This document shows, piece after piece, positions 34,346 to 42,046 of a DNA stretch of 64,000 bases (its first letter is position 1; the number at the start of each line of letters is the position of its first letter). The notes beneath the pieces are model-generated. The model worked only from the letters and a program-made list of their open reading frames with translations, was not told where the DNA came from and did no database searches. A program made the position numbers and the translations under genes. Source of the stretch: Nocardia thailandica NBRC 100428 (GTDB lineage: Bacteria > Actinomycetota > Actinomycetes > Mycobacteriales > Mycobacteriaceae); the NCBI RefSeq assembly GCF_000308795.1, contig NZ_BAGK01000127.1, positions 62,001 through 126,000 of the forward strand. The letters are read 5' to 3'.

Positions 34346-35002
34346 TCAGTCGCGATCGCCGGGGGCGCGCAGGCTCGCCGAAGCGGCCAGGAACAGGCGC
34401 GCGCACACCGTGGTGAGGACCCGCGGCGACTGCCGCATGCCGGTCATGAGCCAGTCCACCAGCAGGTTGTTCACCGCGCCGGACAGGGCGACCGCGGTCA
34501 GCTGGGGTTGCTCGTCGCGCGCGTCGATGCCCGGCCGGCTCGCCCAGACGGTGACGATGAGATCGGCGAACGCGCGAAGGACGCCGTGGCGCAACTCCTC
34601 GAGCTCGGGGGAGACGCCGACCACCTCGATCAGGACGACCCGGGCCCGGCGCGGATCCTCGGTCAGCTGGGCGATGAACGCCCCGAGACCATCGCGGGCG
34701 GCGGCCGCGTCGTCGTCGCCCGCCGCCGTGATCGCGGCCTCGGTGACCGCGCGCAGGGTGGCGACGAGCTCGGAGTAGAGCGCGGCGAGGGCGGCGCGCC
34801 GATCGCGGAACGACTCGTAGAAGTAGCGCTCGGTCAACCCGGCCGCGTCGCAGATCTGCTTGACCGAGGTCGCCGCGAAGCCCTGGGTACCGAACAGCTC
34901 GAGCGACGCCTCGAGCACCGCCGCGCGGCGGGCGCGGGTGCGCTGCTCGGCGGACATGCCGGAGTAGCGCCGTCCGGTGCCGGAACCGCCTGCGGCTGCC
35001 AT
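34346..35002 (-). CDS. TetR-family transcriptional regulator
   Basis: 218-residue TetR with HTH TSVKQICDAAGLTERYFYES (about residues 45-64). The start is ATG at 35002; the Gly/Ala-rich first 15 residues are weakly conserved, and ATG at 34957 (MSAEQRTRARR) is an alternative. It precedes the SDR on the same strand with a palindromic operator in the gap, so it probably represses the SDR gene. Confidence 0.9.
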   Translation of the reverse strand: MAAAGGSGTGRRYSGMSAEQRTRARRAAVLEASLELFGTQGFAATSVKQICDAAGLTERYFYESFRDRRAALAALYSELVATLRAVTEAAITAAGDDDAAAARDGLGAFIAQLTEDPRRARVVLIEVVGVSPELEELRHGVLRAFADLIVTVWASRPGIDARDEQPQLTAVALSGAVNNLLVDWLMTGMRQSPRVLTTVCARLFLAASASLRAPGDRD

Positions 35003-35113
35003 GGGTCGGGAGGTCCTTCCGGTCGGGACACGTCGGCACCACTCTGCCACGGCCTCCGCGCCGCCCGCGCCGAGCGGGGCGCCCGCGCCCGCAGGTCCCG
35101 CGACCCCTACGCG

Positions 35114-35941
35114 CTAGCTCGCCGGCGCCGGGACGGTGAAGCGGCCCGCGTTGTCCGCCGCCCAGCGGGCGAAGGTCGTCGCGGGCGCGCCGGTGATGTC
35201 GGCGACGGCGGTGAGCGGGAGCAGGTCGGGGTCCGGATCGAAGCCGAGCAGCACGTTGTCGACGTACCAGGCGGCGCGGTCACCCATCGCGGGGGCGAAC
35301 GCGGCCACCGCCTCGTCCCGGGTGGCGGGCAGGCACGGGATCGGCCGGCCCAGCGCTTGCGCGAGCTGCTCGACGAGCTCGTCGCGGCGCAGGACCTCCG
35401 GGCCCGCCAGCGGGTACGCGCGGCCGAGATGGTCGTCGGACAGCAGCGCGGTGGCGGCGACCGCGGCGATGTCGTCCATGGCCACCGGCGCGCTCGCCGC
35501 GTCCGGGCGTGGCTCGCGGACCGCGCCGGTGTCGGCGATCTGCCGGGACCAGAACAGCGTGTTCTCCATGAAGTCGGCCGGCCACAGGTGGGTGAAGGCG
35601 ATCCCGCTCGCCTCGACCGCCGTCGAGACGGTGCCCCACCAGCTCTCGGGCTCGCCGGACAGGTCGACCACGTGCCGCACGCCCGCACGCACGGCCGCCG
35701 CGAGGACCTCCTCGATCGTGTCCGGCGTGGGCGCCAGGTACACCCGCTCCACCCCCGCGAACGCGGCGGGCAGGCTGTCCGGCCGACGCAGGTAGCCCGT
35801 CACGACCTCCACGTCGGCGGGCAGCGCGGCCCGGCGCGGATCGGTGGTCAGCGCGCGCACGCCCGTGGCGCCGGCGGCCAGCAGGTGGTCGACGACCCGG
35901 CGGCCGATGTTCGCGGTCGCTCCGGTCACCAGGATGGTCAT
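35114..35941 (-). CDS. NmrA-like NAD(P)-binding protein
   Basis: 275-residue atypical SDR of the NmrA/NAD(P)H-binding type: N-terminal GATANIGRRVVDHLLAAG (residues 7-24, GxxxxxG form). There is no YxxxK; a C-terminal half rich in acidic loops follows, as in quinone or redox-sensing members. Annotated relatives are often called NAD(P)H azoreductase-like, but activity is not predictable. The start is ATG at 35941. It follows a small secreted protein gene by 10 bp on the same strand. Confidence 0.85.
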   Translation of the reverse strand: MTILVTGATANIGRRVVDHLLAAGATGVRALTTDPRRAALPADVEVVTGYLRRPDSLPAAFAGVERVYLAPTPDTIEEVLAAAVRAGVRHVVDLSGEPESWWGTVSTAVEASGIAFTHLWPADFMENTLFWSRQIADTGAVREPRPDAASAPVAMDDIAAVAATALLSDDHLGRAYPLAGPEVLRRDELVEQLAQALGRPIPCLPATRDEAVAAFAPAMGDRAAWYVDNVLLGFDPDPDLLPLTAVADITGAPATTFARWAADNAGRFTVPAPAS

Positions 35942-35951
35942 GGGGCCTCCG

Positions 35952-36173
35952 TCAGTGGCTCGACTTCTTGGGCTTCTTCTTGTATTTCGGCTTGTCGTGG
36001 TCGGGTTCCCACTCGTAGCCGGGGACGTTGCGCTCGCAGTAGCTGTTGTCGACCACGACGTCGCCGCGGTCGAGTTCGCACCAGCGTTCGGTGCGGGCGC
36101 ACGAGGTCGCGCCGCCCGCCGCGAGCAGGGACAGGGTGAGCACCGCGAGGGCGGTGCGGGTGCGCGTGGTCAT
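35952..36173 (-). CDS. Small secreted or lipoprotein, unknown function
   Basis: 73 residues. A positively charged start and hydrophobic stretch TALAVLTLSLLAAGGATSC form a signal peptide; the A-T-S-C could be a weak lipobox. The mature part has two further cysteines (ERWCELDRGD, NSYCERN) and ends in a lysine-rich tail (KPKYKKKPKKSS). The start is ATG at 36173. I do not recognise a family. It may be co-transcribed with the NmrA-like gene 10 bp downstream. Confidence 0.65.
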   Translation of the reverse strand: MTTRTRTALAVLTLSLLAAGGATSCARTERWCELDRGDVVVDNSYCERNVPGYEWEPDHDKPKYKKKPKKSSH

Positions 36174-36273
36174 GCCGGCTCGTCTCGGTGCGGGGTCACA
36201 GGTCACGGTGGTCGATCCTTCGGACCGAGAGAAGGTTAACCGGCAGAACGGGTTTCGTGGGCGGGAGCGCGCC

Positions 36274-36636
36274 TCAGGCGCTTTGATCCGGCCGGTCGGA
36301 CAGCCCGAGCCGCAGGTGCTCGCTGTGGTAGATCGCCTCGTCGAGCAGCTGTGCCACGTGGTTGTCGTAGAGGCTGTAGACGATGCTGCGGCCGGCGCGG
36401 GTGCCGACCACGAGGCCGAGATTGCGCAGCAGCCGCAGCTGGTGCGAGACGGCGGACTGTTCCATGCCGATGGTCTCGGCCAGGGTCGACACCGCCATGG
36501 GCTCGCGCGCCAGCTCGATGAGGATCATGAGCCTGCTGGGGGTGGCCAGTGCCTGCAGGGTGGTGGCGACGCGGGACAACGCCTCGGCGTCCAGACGCGG
36601 GAGCGCCTCGTCGCGCCCGGTCGTTCCGTGTCCCAT
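36274..36636 (-). CDS. ArsR/SmtB-family metal sensor
   Basis: 120-residue winged-helix repressor with HTH QSAVSHQLRLLRNLGLV. The C-terminal helix carries D91-x-H93-x10-H104-x2-H107, exactly the alpha-5 metal site of CzrA/SmtB/NmtR sensors (Zn, Co or Ni). The start is ATG at 36636. It is divergent from a P1B-4 metal ATPase; the dyad ATGAA-N6-TTCAT (36661-36676) between them fits the family operator TGAA-N6-TTCA. Metal binding would release it and switch on the exporter. Confidence 0.92.
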   Translation of the reverse strand: MGHGTTGRDEALPRLDAEALSRVATTLQALATPSRLMILIELAREPMAVSTLAETIGMEQSAVSHQLRLLRNLGLVVGTRAGRSIVYSLYDNHVAQLLDEAIYHSEHLRLGLSDRPDQSA

Positions 36637-36660
36637 GGGGGCAGCATACTCGAGTAACGA

Positions 36661-36676
36661 ATGAAGACGTGTTCAT
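36661..36676. promoter_or_regulatory. ArsR/SmtB-type operator
   Basis: ATGAAGACGTGTTCAT, dyad TGAA-N6-TTCA, in the 87-bp gap between the divergent sensor (start 36636) and ATPase (start 36724). A second palindrome ACTCGAGT lies at 36648-36655. Confidence 0.7.
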
Positions 36677-36723
36677 GTGTTCTGGTATGGTCGGCCGCGT
36701 CGATCACGTCCGGGGAGGTTCCG

Positions 36724-38664
36724 ATGTCAGTCGCGACGCAGGTCGCCCACCACCGCACCGCCCCGCCGGCGCCGCCGCCGGGGCGTGCCCGCTTCCTGGC
36801 CCTCGCCGAGGTGCGCTGGGCGCTGCTGGCGCTCGGCCTGTTCGCGCTCGGCGGCGTCGCGCAGCTCGCCGGCGCCCCCGCGTGGTCGTGGTGGGCGCTG
36901 TACCTCGGCTGCTGCGCCGCGGGTGGATGGGAGCCCGCGGCCGCGGGCATCGGGGCCCTGCGGCAGCGGACCCTCGACGTCGACCTGCTCATGGTGGTGG
37001 CCGCGGCCGGCGCGGTCGCGCTCGGGCAGATCACCGACGCCGCGCTGCTGATCGTCATCTTCGCGACCTCGGGCGCGCTCGAGGCGTTCGCGACCGCCCG
37101 CACGGAGGACGCGGTACGCGGCCTGCTCGACCTCACGCCCGACACCGCGACCCGCCTGCGCCCCGACGGCCGCGAGGAGACCGTTCCCGCACGGGATCTC
37201 GCGGTGGGCGACCTGATCCTGGTACGGCCGGGCGAACGCATCGCCGCCGACGCGAGTGTCGTCGCGGGCGGCAGCGAGGTCGACCAGTCGACCATCACCG
37301 GCGAGTCCCTGCCGGTCGACCGGACCGCGGGCGACGAGGTGTTCGCCGGCACCCTCAACGGCACCGGCTCGCTGCGGCTGCGGGTGACCCGCCGGGCCGA
37401 GGACTCGGTCGTCGCCCGCATCGCGGCGCTGGTCGAGGAGGCGGCACGGACCGAGTCGCGCACCCACCTGTTCGTGCAGAAGATCGAACAGCGCTACTCG
37501 CTCGGCATGGTCGCGGTGACTCTCGCGGTCTTCGCCGTACCCCTGGTCTTCGGGGCGACGGTGACCGACGCGCTTTTGCGCGCCATGACCTTCATGATCG
37601 TGGCCTCCCCGTGCGCGATCGTGCTCGCGACGATGCCGCCGCTGCTCGCGGCGATGGCCAACGCCGGACGGCACGGTGTCCTGGTGAAGTCCGCCGTCGT
37701 GATGGAGGGCCTGGCCGCCGTCGACACCGTCGCCTTCGACAAGACCGGCACCCTCACCCACGGGACGCCCGCGTTCGGCGAGGTCCACGTCCTCGCACCG
37801 GAATCGGACACCGACCGGCTCCTGGCGGCGGTGGCGGCCGTCGAGCGGTACAGCGAGCACCCCGTCGCCCGGGCGATCACCGCGACCGCACGGTCCCGCG
37901 GGCTCACTCTGCCCGAGGTCACGGACTTCGCCGCCCGACCGGGCCGCGGCGTCCACGGTACGGTCGAGGGCCGGGTCATCGCCGTCGGCGCCCCACGGGA
38001 GTACCCGCCCGGCCCGGTAGGCGCCCCGGTCGTGGCGGACCTCGCGGCGCGTGGTCACACGGCCGTCGTCGTCCACCGCGACGGCCGGCCCGCGGCGATC
38101 CTGTCCGTCGTCGACACGCTGCGCGCCGACGCGGCGCGGGCGGTCGCCGCGACGGCCCGGCCGCCGATCACCGGCACCGTCCTGCTGACAGGGGACAACC
38201 CGGCGAGCTCGGCGCGCGTCGCCGCGGCGGTCGGCATCGCGCGGGTACACGCGGATCTCCTGCCCGTGGACAAGGTCGCGCTGGTGCGTGAGCTCCAGGA
38301 GCAGGGCAGGCGGGTCGCCATGGTCGGCGACGGGGTCAACGACGCGCCCGCGCTGGCCGCGGCGGGCACCGGTATCGCCCTGGGGCGCACCGGGGCCGAC
38401 CTGTCCCGGCAGACCGCCGACACCGTCGTCCTGGGCGACGACCTCACCGCCGTCCCCGCCGTCCTGGCCCTGGCCCGCCGCGCCCGTCGCGTCGTCGACG
38501 CGAACCTGGTGATCGCGGGGGTGTTCATCGCCGTGCTGTCGGTCTGGGATCTCGTCGGGCACCTGCCGCTGCCGCTCGGCGTCGCCGGACACGAGGGTTC
38601 CACGGTCATCGTGGGGCTCAACGGCCTTCGCCTGCTGCGCCGCCGCGCGTGGACGCCGGACTAG
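36724..38664 (+). CDS. Heavy-metal P-type ATPase, P1B-4 class (CtpD-like)
   Basis: 646-residue membrane exporter. It has SPC in the ion-binding helix (about 295-297), phosphorylation motif DKTGT (from D339), TGES in the actuator domain, GDGVNDAPAL in the hinge and HEGST (623-627) in the last helix. SPC plus HEGxT defines P1B-4 pumps, which export Co, Ni, Fe or Zn. There is no N-terminal CxxC metal domain, as usual for the class. The start is ATG at 36724 with GGGGAGG upstream. The divergent ArsR sensor with a Zn/Co/Ni-type site supports a cobalt/nickel/zinc detoxification role. Confidence 0.93.
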   Translation: MSVATQVAHHRTAPPAPPPGRARFLALAEVRWALLALGLFALGGVAQLAGAPAWSWWALYLGCCAAGGWEPAAAGIGALRQRTLDVDLLMVVAAAGAVALGQITDAALLIVIFATSGALEAFATARTEDAVRGLLDLTPDTATRLRPDGREETVPARDLAVGDLILVRPGERIAADASVVAGGSEVDQSTITGESLPVDRTAGDEVFAGTLNGTGSLRLRVTRRAEDSVVARIAALVEEAARTESRTHLFVQKIEQRYSLGMVAVTLAVFAVPLVFGATVTDALLRAMTFMIVASPCAIVLATMPPLLAAMANAGRHGVLVKSAVVMEGLAAVDTVAFDKTGTLTHGTPAFGEVHVLAPESDTDRLLAAVAAVERYSEHPVARAITATARSRGLTLPEVTDFAARPGRGVHGTVEGRVIAVGAPREYPPGPVGAPVVADLAARGHTAVVVHRDGRPAAILSVVDTLRADAARAVAATARPPITGTVLLTGDNPASSARVAAAVGIARVHADLLPVDKVALVRELQEQGRRVAMVGDGVNDAPALAAAGTGIALGRTGADLSRQTADTVVLGDDLTAVPAVLALARRARRVVDANLVIAGVFIAVLSVWDLVGHLPLPLGVAGHEGSTVIVGLNGLRLLRRRAWTPD

Positions 38665-38671
38665 GGTCTCG

Positions 38672-39208
38672 TCACCGCTCGGCCAGGCGCAGCAGCGCGG
38701 CGCGCAGGTCCGGGCGGACGCCGCCCGCGTCGAGTTCGAGCAGCGCGGTCTCGGCGACGGCGGCGACGAGCAGCACGGCCACCGGCGCCGGGTCGGACCA
38801 GCCGATGGCCGCCAGGTCCGCGGCGGCCAGCTCGGCGGCCGCGGCGTTGCGCGAGGCCACCTCGGCGCCCAGTCCGGCGTCGGTGCGCGCCTGCACCAGC
38901 AGACCCTTGGTGGCCGGGTCGCCCAGGCACCCGTCGAGATAGACCTCGATGCCCGCGCGCAGGCGCCCCGCGCCCGGCGGGAGCCCGTCGATCGCATCGC
39001 GGACCCGCGCGAACAGCGTGTCGTGGAACTCCCGGTGCAGGGCGAGGAGATAGTCCTCGCGGCTGGGCCAGTGCTGGTAGAAGCTGCCCTTGGCCATGCC
39101 CGCGCCCGCGGTGATGGCGTTGACGGAGACCTTGCCGAGGTTCTCCGTGCCGAGCAGGGCGCGGCCCGCGTCGAGCAGGGCCCGCCTGCCGGGTTCGGGG
39201 GATCTCAT
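38672..39208 (-). CDS. TetR-family transcriptional regulator
   Basis: 178-residue TetR with HTH VSVNAITAGAGMAKGSFYQH (about residues 27-46). Its ATG at 39208 overlaps the stop of the upstream alpha/beta hydrolase (ATGA), so the two are translationally coupled. The 18-bp perfect palindrome at 40088-40105, ahead of the hydrolase, is its probable target. Convergent with the metal ATPase 7 bp away. Confidence 0.9.
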   Translation of the reverse strand: MRSPEPGRRALLDAGRALLGTENLGKVSVNAITAGAGMAKGSFYQHWPSREDYLLALHREFHDTLFARVRDAIDGLPPGAGRLRAGIEVYLDGCLGDPATKGLLVQARTDAGLGAEVASRNAAAAELAAADLAAIGWSDPAPVAVLLVAAVAETALLELDAGGVRPDLRAALLRLAER

Positions 39209-40044
39209 CGACGTACCTCTCCACGAGCGCGCAGGAACGGCACCACCGTATCCAGGAACAGATCCGGTGCCTCGCAGAAGGGTTCGTGGCGCGTCGCCAG
39301 CACGGCGACCTCGGCGCGGGGGAGCGCCCGCGCGACGCCCCGGCGGTTGAGCGGCCACGGGTTGATCGGATCCCGGCGGCCCCACACCACCTGCACCGGC
39401 ACCGTGACCGGCAGCGGTGCCCGCGCGGCGAGATCGAGGTCGGGATCGGCGATCGTGCGCCACAGCGCGCGATACACCGCCAGCCGCACCGGGTCGGCCG
39501 CGGTCCGCCCGGCCCGTGCCAGCGCGTCGCGCACCCCGCCGCGGTCGGGTGGGCCCAGATACAGCCGGGCGGCCGGTACCACGGCCCGCTTCGCCACCGC
39601 CTCCGCGGACATGAACCGCGACATCGCCCGGACCAGCGGCCCGTGCGGCACGAACCCGGCCGGTTGCACCAGGATCGCGCCGAGCAGCCGATGTGGTTCC
39701 CGCTCGGCGAGCCGGATGGCCGCGTAGCCGCCGACACTGTTGCCGACGACCGTCACCGGCCCGAATCCGTGCTCGTCCTGGAGCGCCGCCAGGACGAGCG
39801 CCGCGACGCCCGGCAGGGCCGGCGAGGTCACGGCCTCGGGATCGGGGACGCGCGAGTCGCCGAAGCCCGGCCAGTCGAGCGCCGCGACCGACCACTCCGC
39901 GCCGAGCGCGGGCAGGATCGGCGCGAAGTCGCGGTGGTCGCCCGGATTCGCGTGCAGCAGCAACACTCCGGGCGCGGTGCCCGGCGTGCGACCGCTCAGG
40001 TGTACCGCGACCGAGCCCAGTTCGGTCTCCACCACTATCCGCAT
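39205..40044 (-). CDS. Alpha/beta hydrolase
   Basis: 279-residue alpha/beta hydrolase. The oxyanion HANPGDHRDF region is near residue 33; the nucleophile serine is in VGNSVGGYAA (G-x-S-x-G), the acid in GRRDP and the histidine in ATRHEPFCEAP. The start is ATG at 40044. First gene of a two-gene operon with the TetR. The promoter region is shared head to head with erm and holds a perfect 18-bp palindrome. Substrate unknown; an esterase or C-C hydrolase is possible. Confidence 0.88.
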   Translation of the reverse strand: MRIVVETELGSVAVHLSGRTPGTAPGVLLLHANPGDHRDFAPILPALGAEWSVAALDWPGFGDSRVPDPEAVTSPALPGVAALVLAALQDEHGFGPVTVVGNSVGGYAAIRLAEREPHRLLGAILVQPAGFVPHGPLVRAMSRFMSAEAVAKRAVVPAARLYLGPPDRGGVRDALARAGRTAADPVRLAVYRALWRTIADPDLDLAARAPLPVTVPVQVVWGRRDPINPWPLNRRGVARALPRAEVAVLATRHEPFCEAPDLFLDTVVPFLRARGEVRR

Positions 40045-40087
40045 TCGTGCCTCCCGAGAAGTGCGGTCCCCACTCCGAGGGTACGGA

Positions 40088-40105
40088 TGACCGACCGGTC
40101 GGTCA
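40088..40105. promoter_or_regulatory. Perfect 18-bp palindromic operator
   Basis: TGACCGACCGGTCGGTCA, fully symmetric, 44 bp upstream of the hydrolase start and 57 bp upstream of the erm leader peptide. Typical of TetR operators in actinobacteria; the TetR at 38672-39208 is the best candidate. Confidence 0.75.
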
Positions 40106-40115
40106 AGCGATCGCC

Positions 40116-40155
40116 GATAAATCGATGGCGGCGCCGGGGGAGCGGGCTCTACGGT
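40116..40155 (+). promoter_or_regulatory. Possible erm promoter with AT-rich patch
   Basis: TACGGT (40150-40155) is a plausible -10, 7 bp before the leader peptide start. An A/T-rich patch GATAAATCGAT (40116-40126) lies where WhiB7-dependent promoters carry their AT-rich element, just before the -35 position. WhiB7 control of erm genes is known in mycobacteria; here it is inference. Confidence 0.4.
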
Positions 40156-40161
40156 GTCCGC

Positions 40162-40218
40162 ATGTCGTCGTGTAGCTGCTTCCAGCGTTTGCGGACCCGC
40201 CGGGCTCTGGCCCGCTAG
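40162..40218 (+). CDS. Erm leader peptide (macrolide-sensing type)
   Basis: 18-residue open frame MSSCSCFQRLRTRRALAR starting with ATG at 40162 and stopping with TAG at 40216-40218, 95 bp before the erm start. It contains R-L-R followed by R-T-R-R, the Arg-x-Arg type stalling motif known from macrolide- and ketolide-responsive Erm leaders, and recalls the ErmX leader (RLRTNR, from memory). Hairpins follow that can hide the erm ribosome-binding site. Drug-stalled ribosomes here would be expected to free it (inference). Confidence 0.7.
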   Translation: MSSCSCFQRLRTRRALAR

Positions 40219-40266
40219 CGGACGCAGGCGACTCCACCTCTCCCCGCGTTCGCGGGCGCGCCCAGG

Positions 40267-40306
40267 GCCCTTCGAGACCTGTTTCCTCTCGAAGACCCGA
40301 AAGGGC
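40267..40306 (+). promoter_or_regulatory. erm attenuator hairpin region
   Basis: CTTCGAGA (40270-40277) pairs perfectly with TCTCGAAG (40287-40294). GCCCTT (40267-40272) can instead pair with AAGGGC (40301-40306), which contains the erm ribosome-binding site GAAAGGG. These mutually exclusive folds after a leader peptide suit translational attenuation. A further GC-rich stem forms within the leader frame around 40190-40225. Confidence 0.6.
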
Positions 40307-40313
40307 TGCCGCC

Positions 40314-41144
40314 ATGGCGCACAACCATTCCTCCCGCAGGTCCGGGTACGGACATCACGCTCACACCCGGGCCGGGGCCGCCGGGGGCCGTCACGCACCG
40401 CGCGACCGCCGCCGCGAACTGTCCCAGAACTTCCTCGTCGACCGCCGTGCCGTGGACCTGATCGTGCGGGCCGCCGATCCGCGCGGCCGCGTGCTCGAGC
40501 CGGGCGCGGGGGCGGGCATCCTCACCCGCGCGCTCGCCGGGCGCGGTGCGGCGGTCACCGCCTACGAGATCGACCACCGGCTGGCGGCGACGCTGGCCGC
40601 ACGGTGTCGCGGGGACGAGCGGATCCGGGTGATCCGCGGCGACTTCCTGCGGGCGCGACCCCCGCGCGAGCCGTTCGCGGTGGTGGGCAACATCCCGTTC
40701 TCGGCGACGGCCGGGATCGTCGACTGGTGCCTGGCCGCACCGGGACTCACCTCGGCGACCTTGGTCACCCAGCTCGAGTACGCGCGCAAGCGCACCGGCG
40801 ACTACGGCCGCTGGAGCCTGCGCACGGTCGCGACCTGGCCGTGGTTCGACTGGGAACTGGCGGGCCGCGTCGGCCGGGACTGCTTCCGGCCGGTGCCGTC
40901 GGTCGACTCCGGCGTCCTGCGCCTGACCAGGCGGCCGCGACCGCTGGTGGCCGACCGGCGTGCCTACACCGGCCTGGTCCGGCTCGGATTCACCGGAATC
41001 GGGGGATCGGTGCGGGCCTCCCTGCGGACCCGCTGTCGCGGCGTCGACGCGGCGCTCGCCCACGCCGGCATCGCCCCGCACGCGGTCGTCGGCCACGTAC
41101 ACCCCGAGCAGTGGGTTCGCCTCGCCGAGGTCTTGACGGTGTGA
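40314..41144 (+). CDS. erm: 23S rRNA (adenine-N6)-dimethyltransferase Erm family
   Basis: 276-residue rRNA adenine methyltransferase that modifies A2058 (E. coli numbering) and gives macrolide-lincosamide-streptogramin B resistance. Landmarks are RRRELSQNFLVD (residues 32-43), SAM motif I LEPGAGAGIL (61-70), and the catalytic N-I-P-F (126-129). The basic His/Arg-rich N-terminus (about 30 residues) resembles actinobacterial Erm enzymes. KsgA is excluded by the Erm-like N-terminus and leader. The ATG at 40314 has GAAAGGG 8 nt upstream. It is preceded by a leader peptide and attenuator hairpins, and followed by a strong terminator. Confidence 0.93.
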   Translation: MAHNHSSRRSGYGHHAHTRAGAAGGRHAPRDRRRELSQNFLVDRRAVDLIVRAADPRGRVLEPGAGAGILTRALAGRGAAVTAYEIDHRLAATLAARCRGDERIRVIRGDFLRARPPREPFAVVGNIPFSATAGIVDWCLAAPGLTSATLVTQLEYARKRTGDYGRWSLRTVATWPWFDWELAGRVGRDCFRPVPSVDSGVLRLTRRPRPLVADRRAYTGLVRLGFTGIGGSVRASLRTRCRGVDAALAHAGIAPHAVVGHVHPEQWVRLAEVLTV

Positions 41145-41154
41145 TTCCACCGAA

Positions 41155-41188
41155 GTGGCGCTCCTTCCCGGCAGGGGAGGAGCGCCAC
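41155..41188 (+). terminator. Terminator of erm
   Basis: 15-bp arms (41155-41169 and 41174-41188) pair with a single wobble around a 4-nt loop; the outer 11 bp GTGGCGCTCCT / AGGAGCGCCAC are perfect. It starts 10 bp after the erm stop codon. Confidence 0.8.
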
Positions 41189-41503
41189 CGGGGCGACCCT
41201 CGCCGAACCGGGGGAGTGGGGCGCCGGCTCGCGATCGGGATGCCGGGCAGGGGGATCGCGCACCCCGGACCCGCGTCCCGCAGCCCGTACCGCGATCGGC
41301 AAAGCTCCACCGAAGACGCTTCGGTAAATTCCATGTTGATACTCAGATATGCGCATCTAACTATATAGTTCTCTCACCAACCTGCCGCCGCCACAAACAC
41401 ACCCCTGCCCAAAAACGGCTCAGGACAGGGGAGCCCGGGCCTGCGATGAGTTTCGCCGCGGGAGGTCGTCGGAACTGATATCGGAGCGAACGGAAGGACG
41501 ATC
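41189..41503 (+). promoter_or_regulatory. Gene-free stretch with AT-rich promoter region
   Basis: No gene is seen. Bases 41320-41370 are unusually A/T-rich for this genome and hold a promoter-like pair, TTGATA (41336-41341) and TAACTA (41358-41363), with 16-bp spacing. Two palindromes lie in or near the spacer: ATGCGCAT within AGATATGCGCATCT, and ACTATATAGT (41360-41369). A C-rich/G-rich 6-bp stem (CCCCTG / CAGGGG, about 41402-41431) follows. It probably drives the flavin-fold gene at 41504 with a long leader. Confidence 0.45.
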
Positions 41504-42013
41504 ATGGCTGTCGAGACCACGAACCTGGACATCTACGGGAACGCGCCGCTGGAGTGGTCGCGGGCGCGGGCGGCGTTGCACGGCTTCGTCGCGCAGCCGC
41601 AGCAATCGGTGTTCCTCGGCACCGTGGGGCCGGACGGGCGGCCGCACACCACCGGCGTCGGCGCGGTGTGGCTGGACGACGGTGTGTACGTGGTGAGCGG
41701 GCTGAAGACCCGCAAGTCCCGGAACCTGGCGGCGAACCCGGCCTGCACGGTCGCGTTCGCGCTCGCGGATCTGGACGTGGTGGTCGACGGCACGGCCGCC
41801 GTCGTCCGTGACGGCGAGACCCTGGAACGGGTCGCGCGCTACTACCGGGACAACGGCTGGCCCGTGGAGGCGCGCGACGGCGCCTTCACCGCGCCCTACA
41901 GCGCGCCGAGCGCCGGACCCGCGCCCTGGCACCTGTATTTCATCACCCCGGAATCGGTCGTCGGTGTCGCGACGGCCGAGCCCTACGGCGCCACCCGGTG
42001 GACGTTGCGCTGA
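41504..42013 (+). CDS. Pyridoxamine 5'-phosphate oxidase-fold protein (FMN/F420-type)
   Basis: 169-residue split-barrel flavin/deazaflavin-binding protein. Characteristic segments are FLGTVGPDGRPHTTGVGAVW (about residues 37-56) and VVSGLKTRKSRNLAANPAC, the phosphate-binding part of the PPOX family (F420-dependent members are common in actinobacteria). The start is ATG at 41504 with GGAAGGA upstream. Its promoter is probably the A/T-rich stretch 41320-41370. Substrate unknown. Confidence 0.85.
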   Translation: MAVETTNLDIYGNAPLEWSRARAALHGFVAQPQQSVFLGTVGPDGRPHTTGVGAVWLDDGVYVVSGLKTRKSRNLAANPACTVAFALADLDVVVDGTAAVVRDGETLERVARYYRDNGWPVEARDGAFTAPYSAPSAGPAPWHLYFITPESVVGVATAEPYGATRWTLR

Positions 42014-42046
42014 GCGCGCACGTCCTGGAACAGGCATGATGGCGAC

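Noticed and set aside
40314-41144. KsgA (housekeeping 16S dimethyltransferase)
   Set aside because: The His/Arg-rich N-terminus, ELSQNFLVD segment, leader peptide and attenuator all point to the Erm branch.
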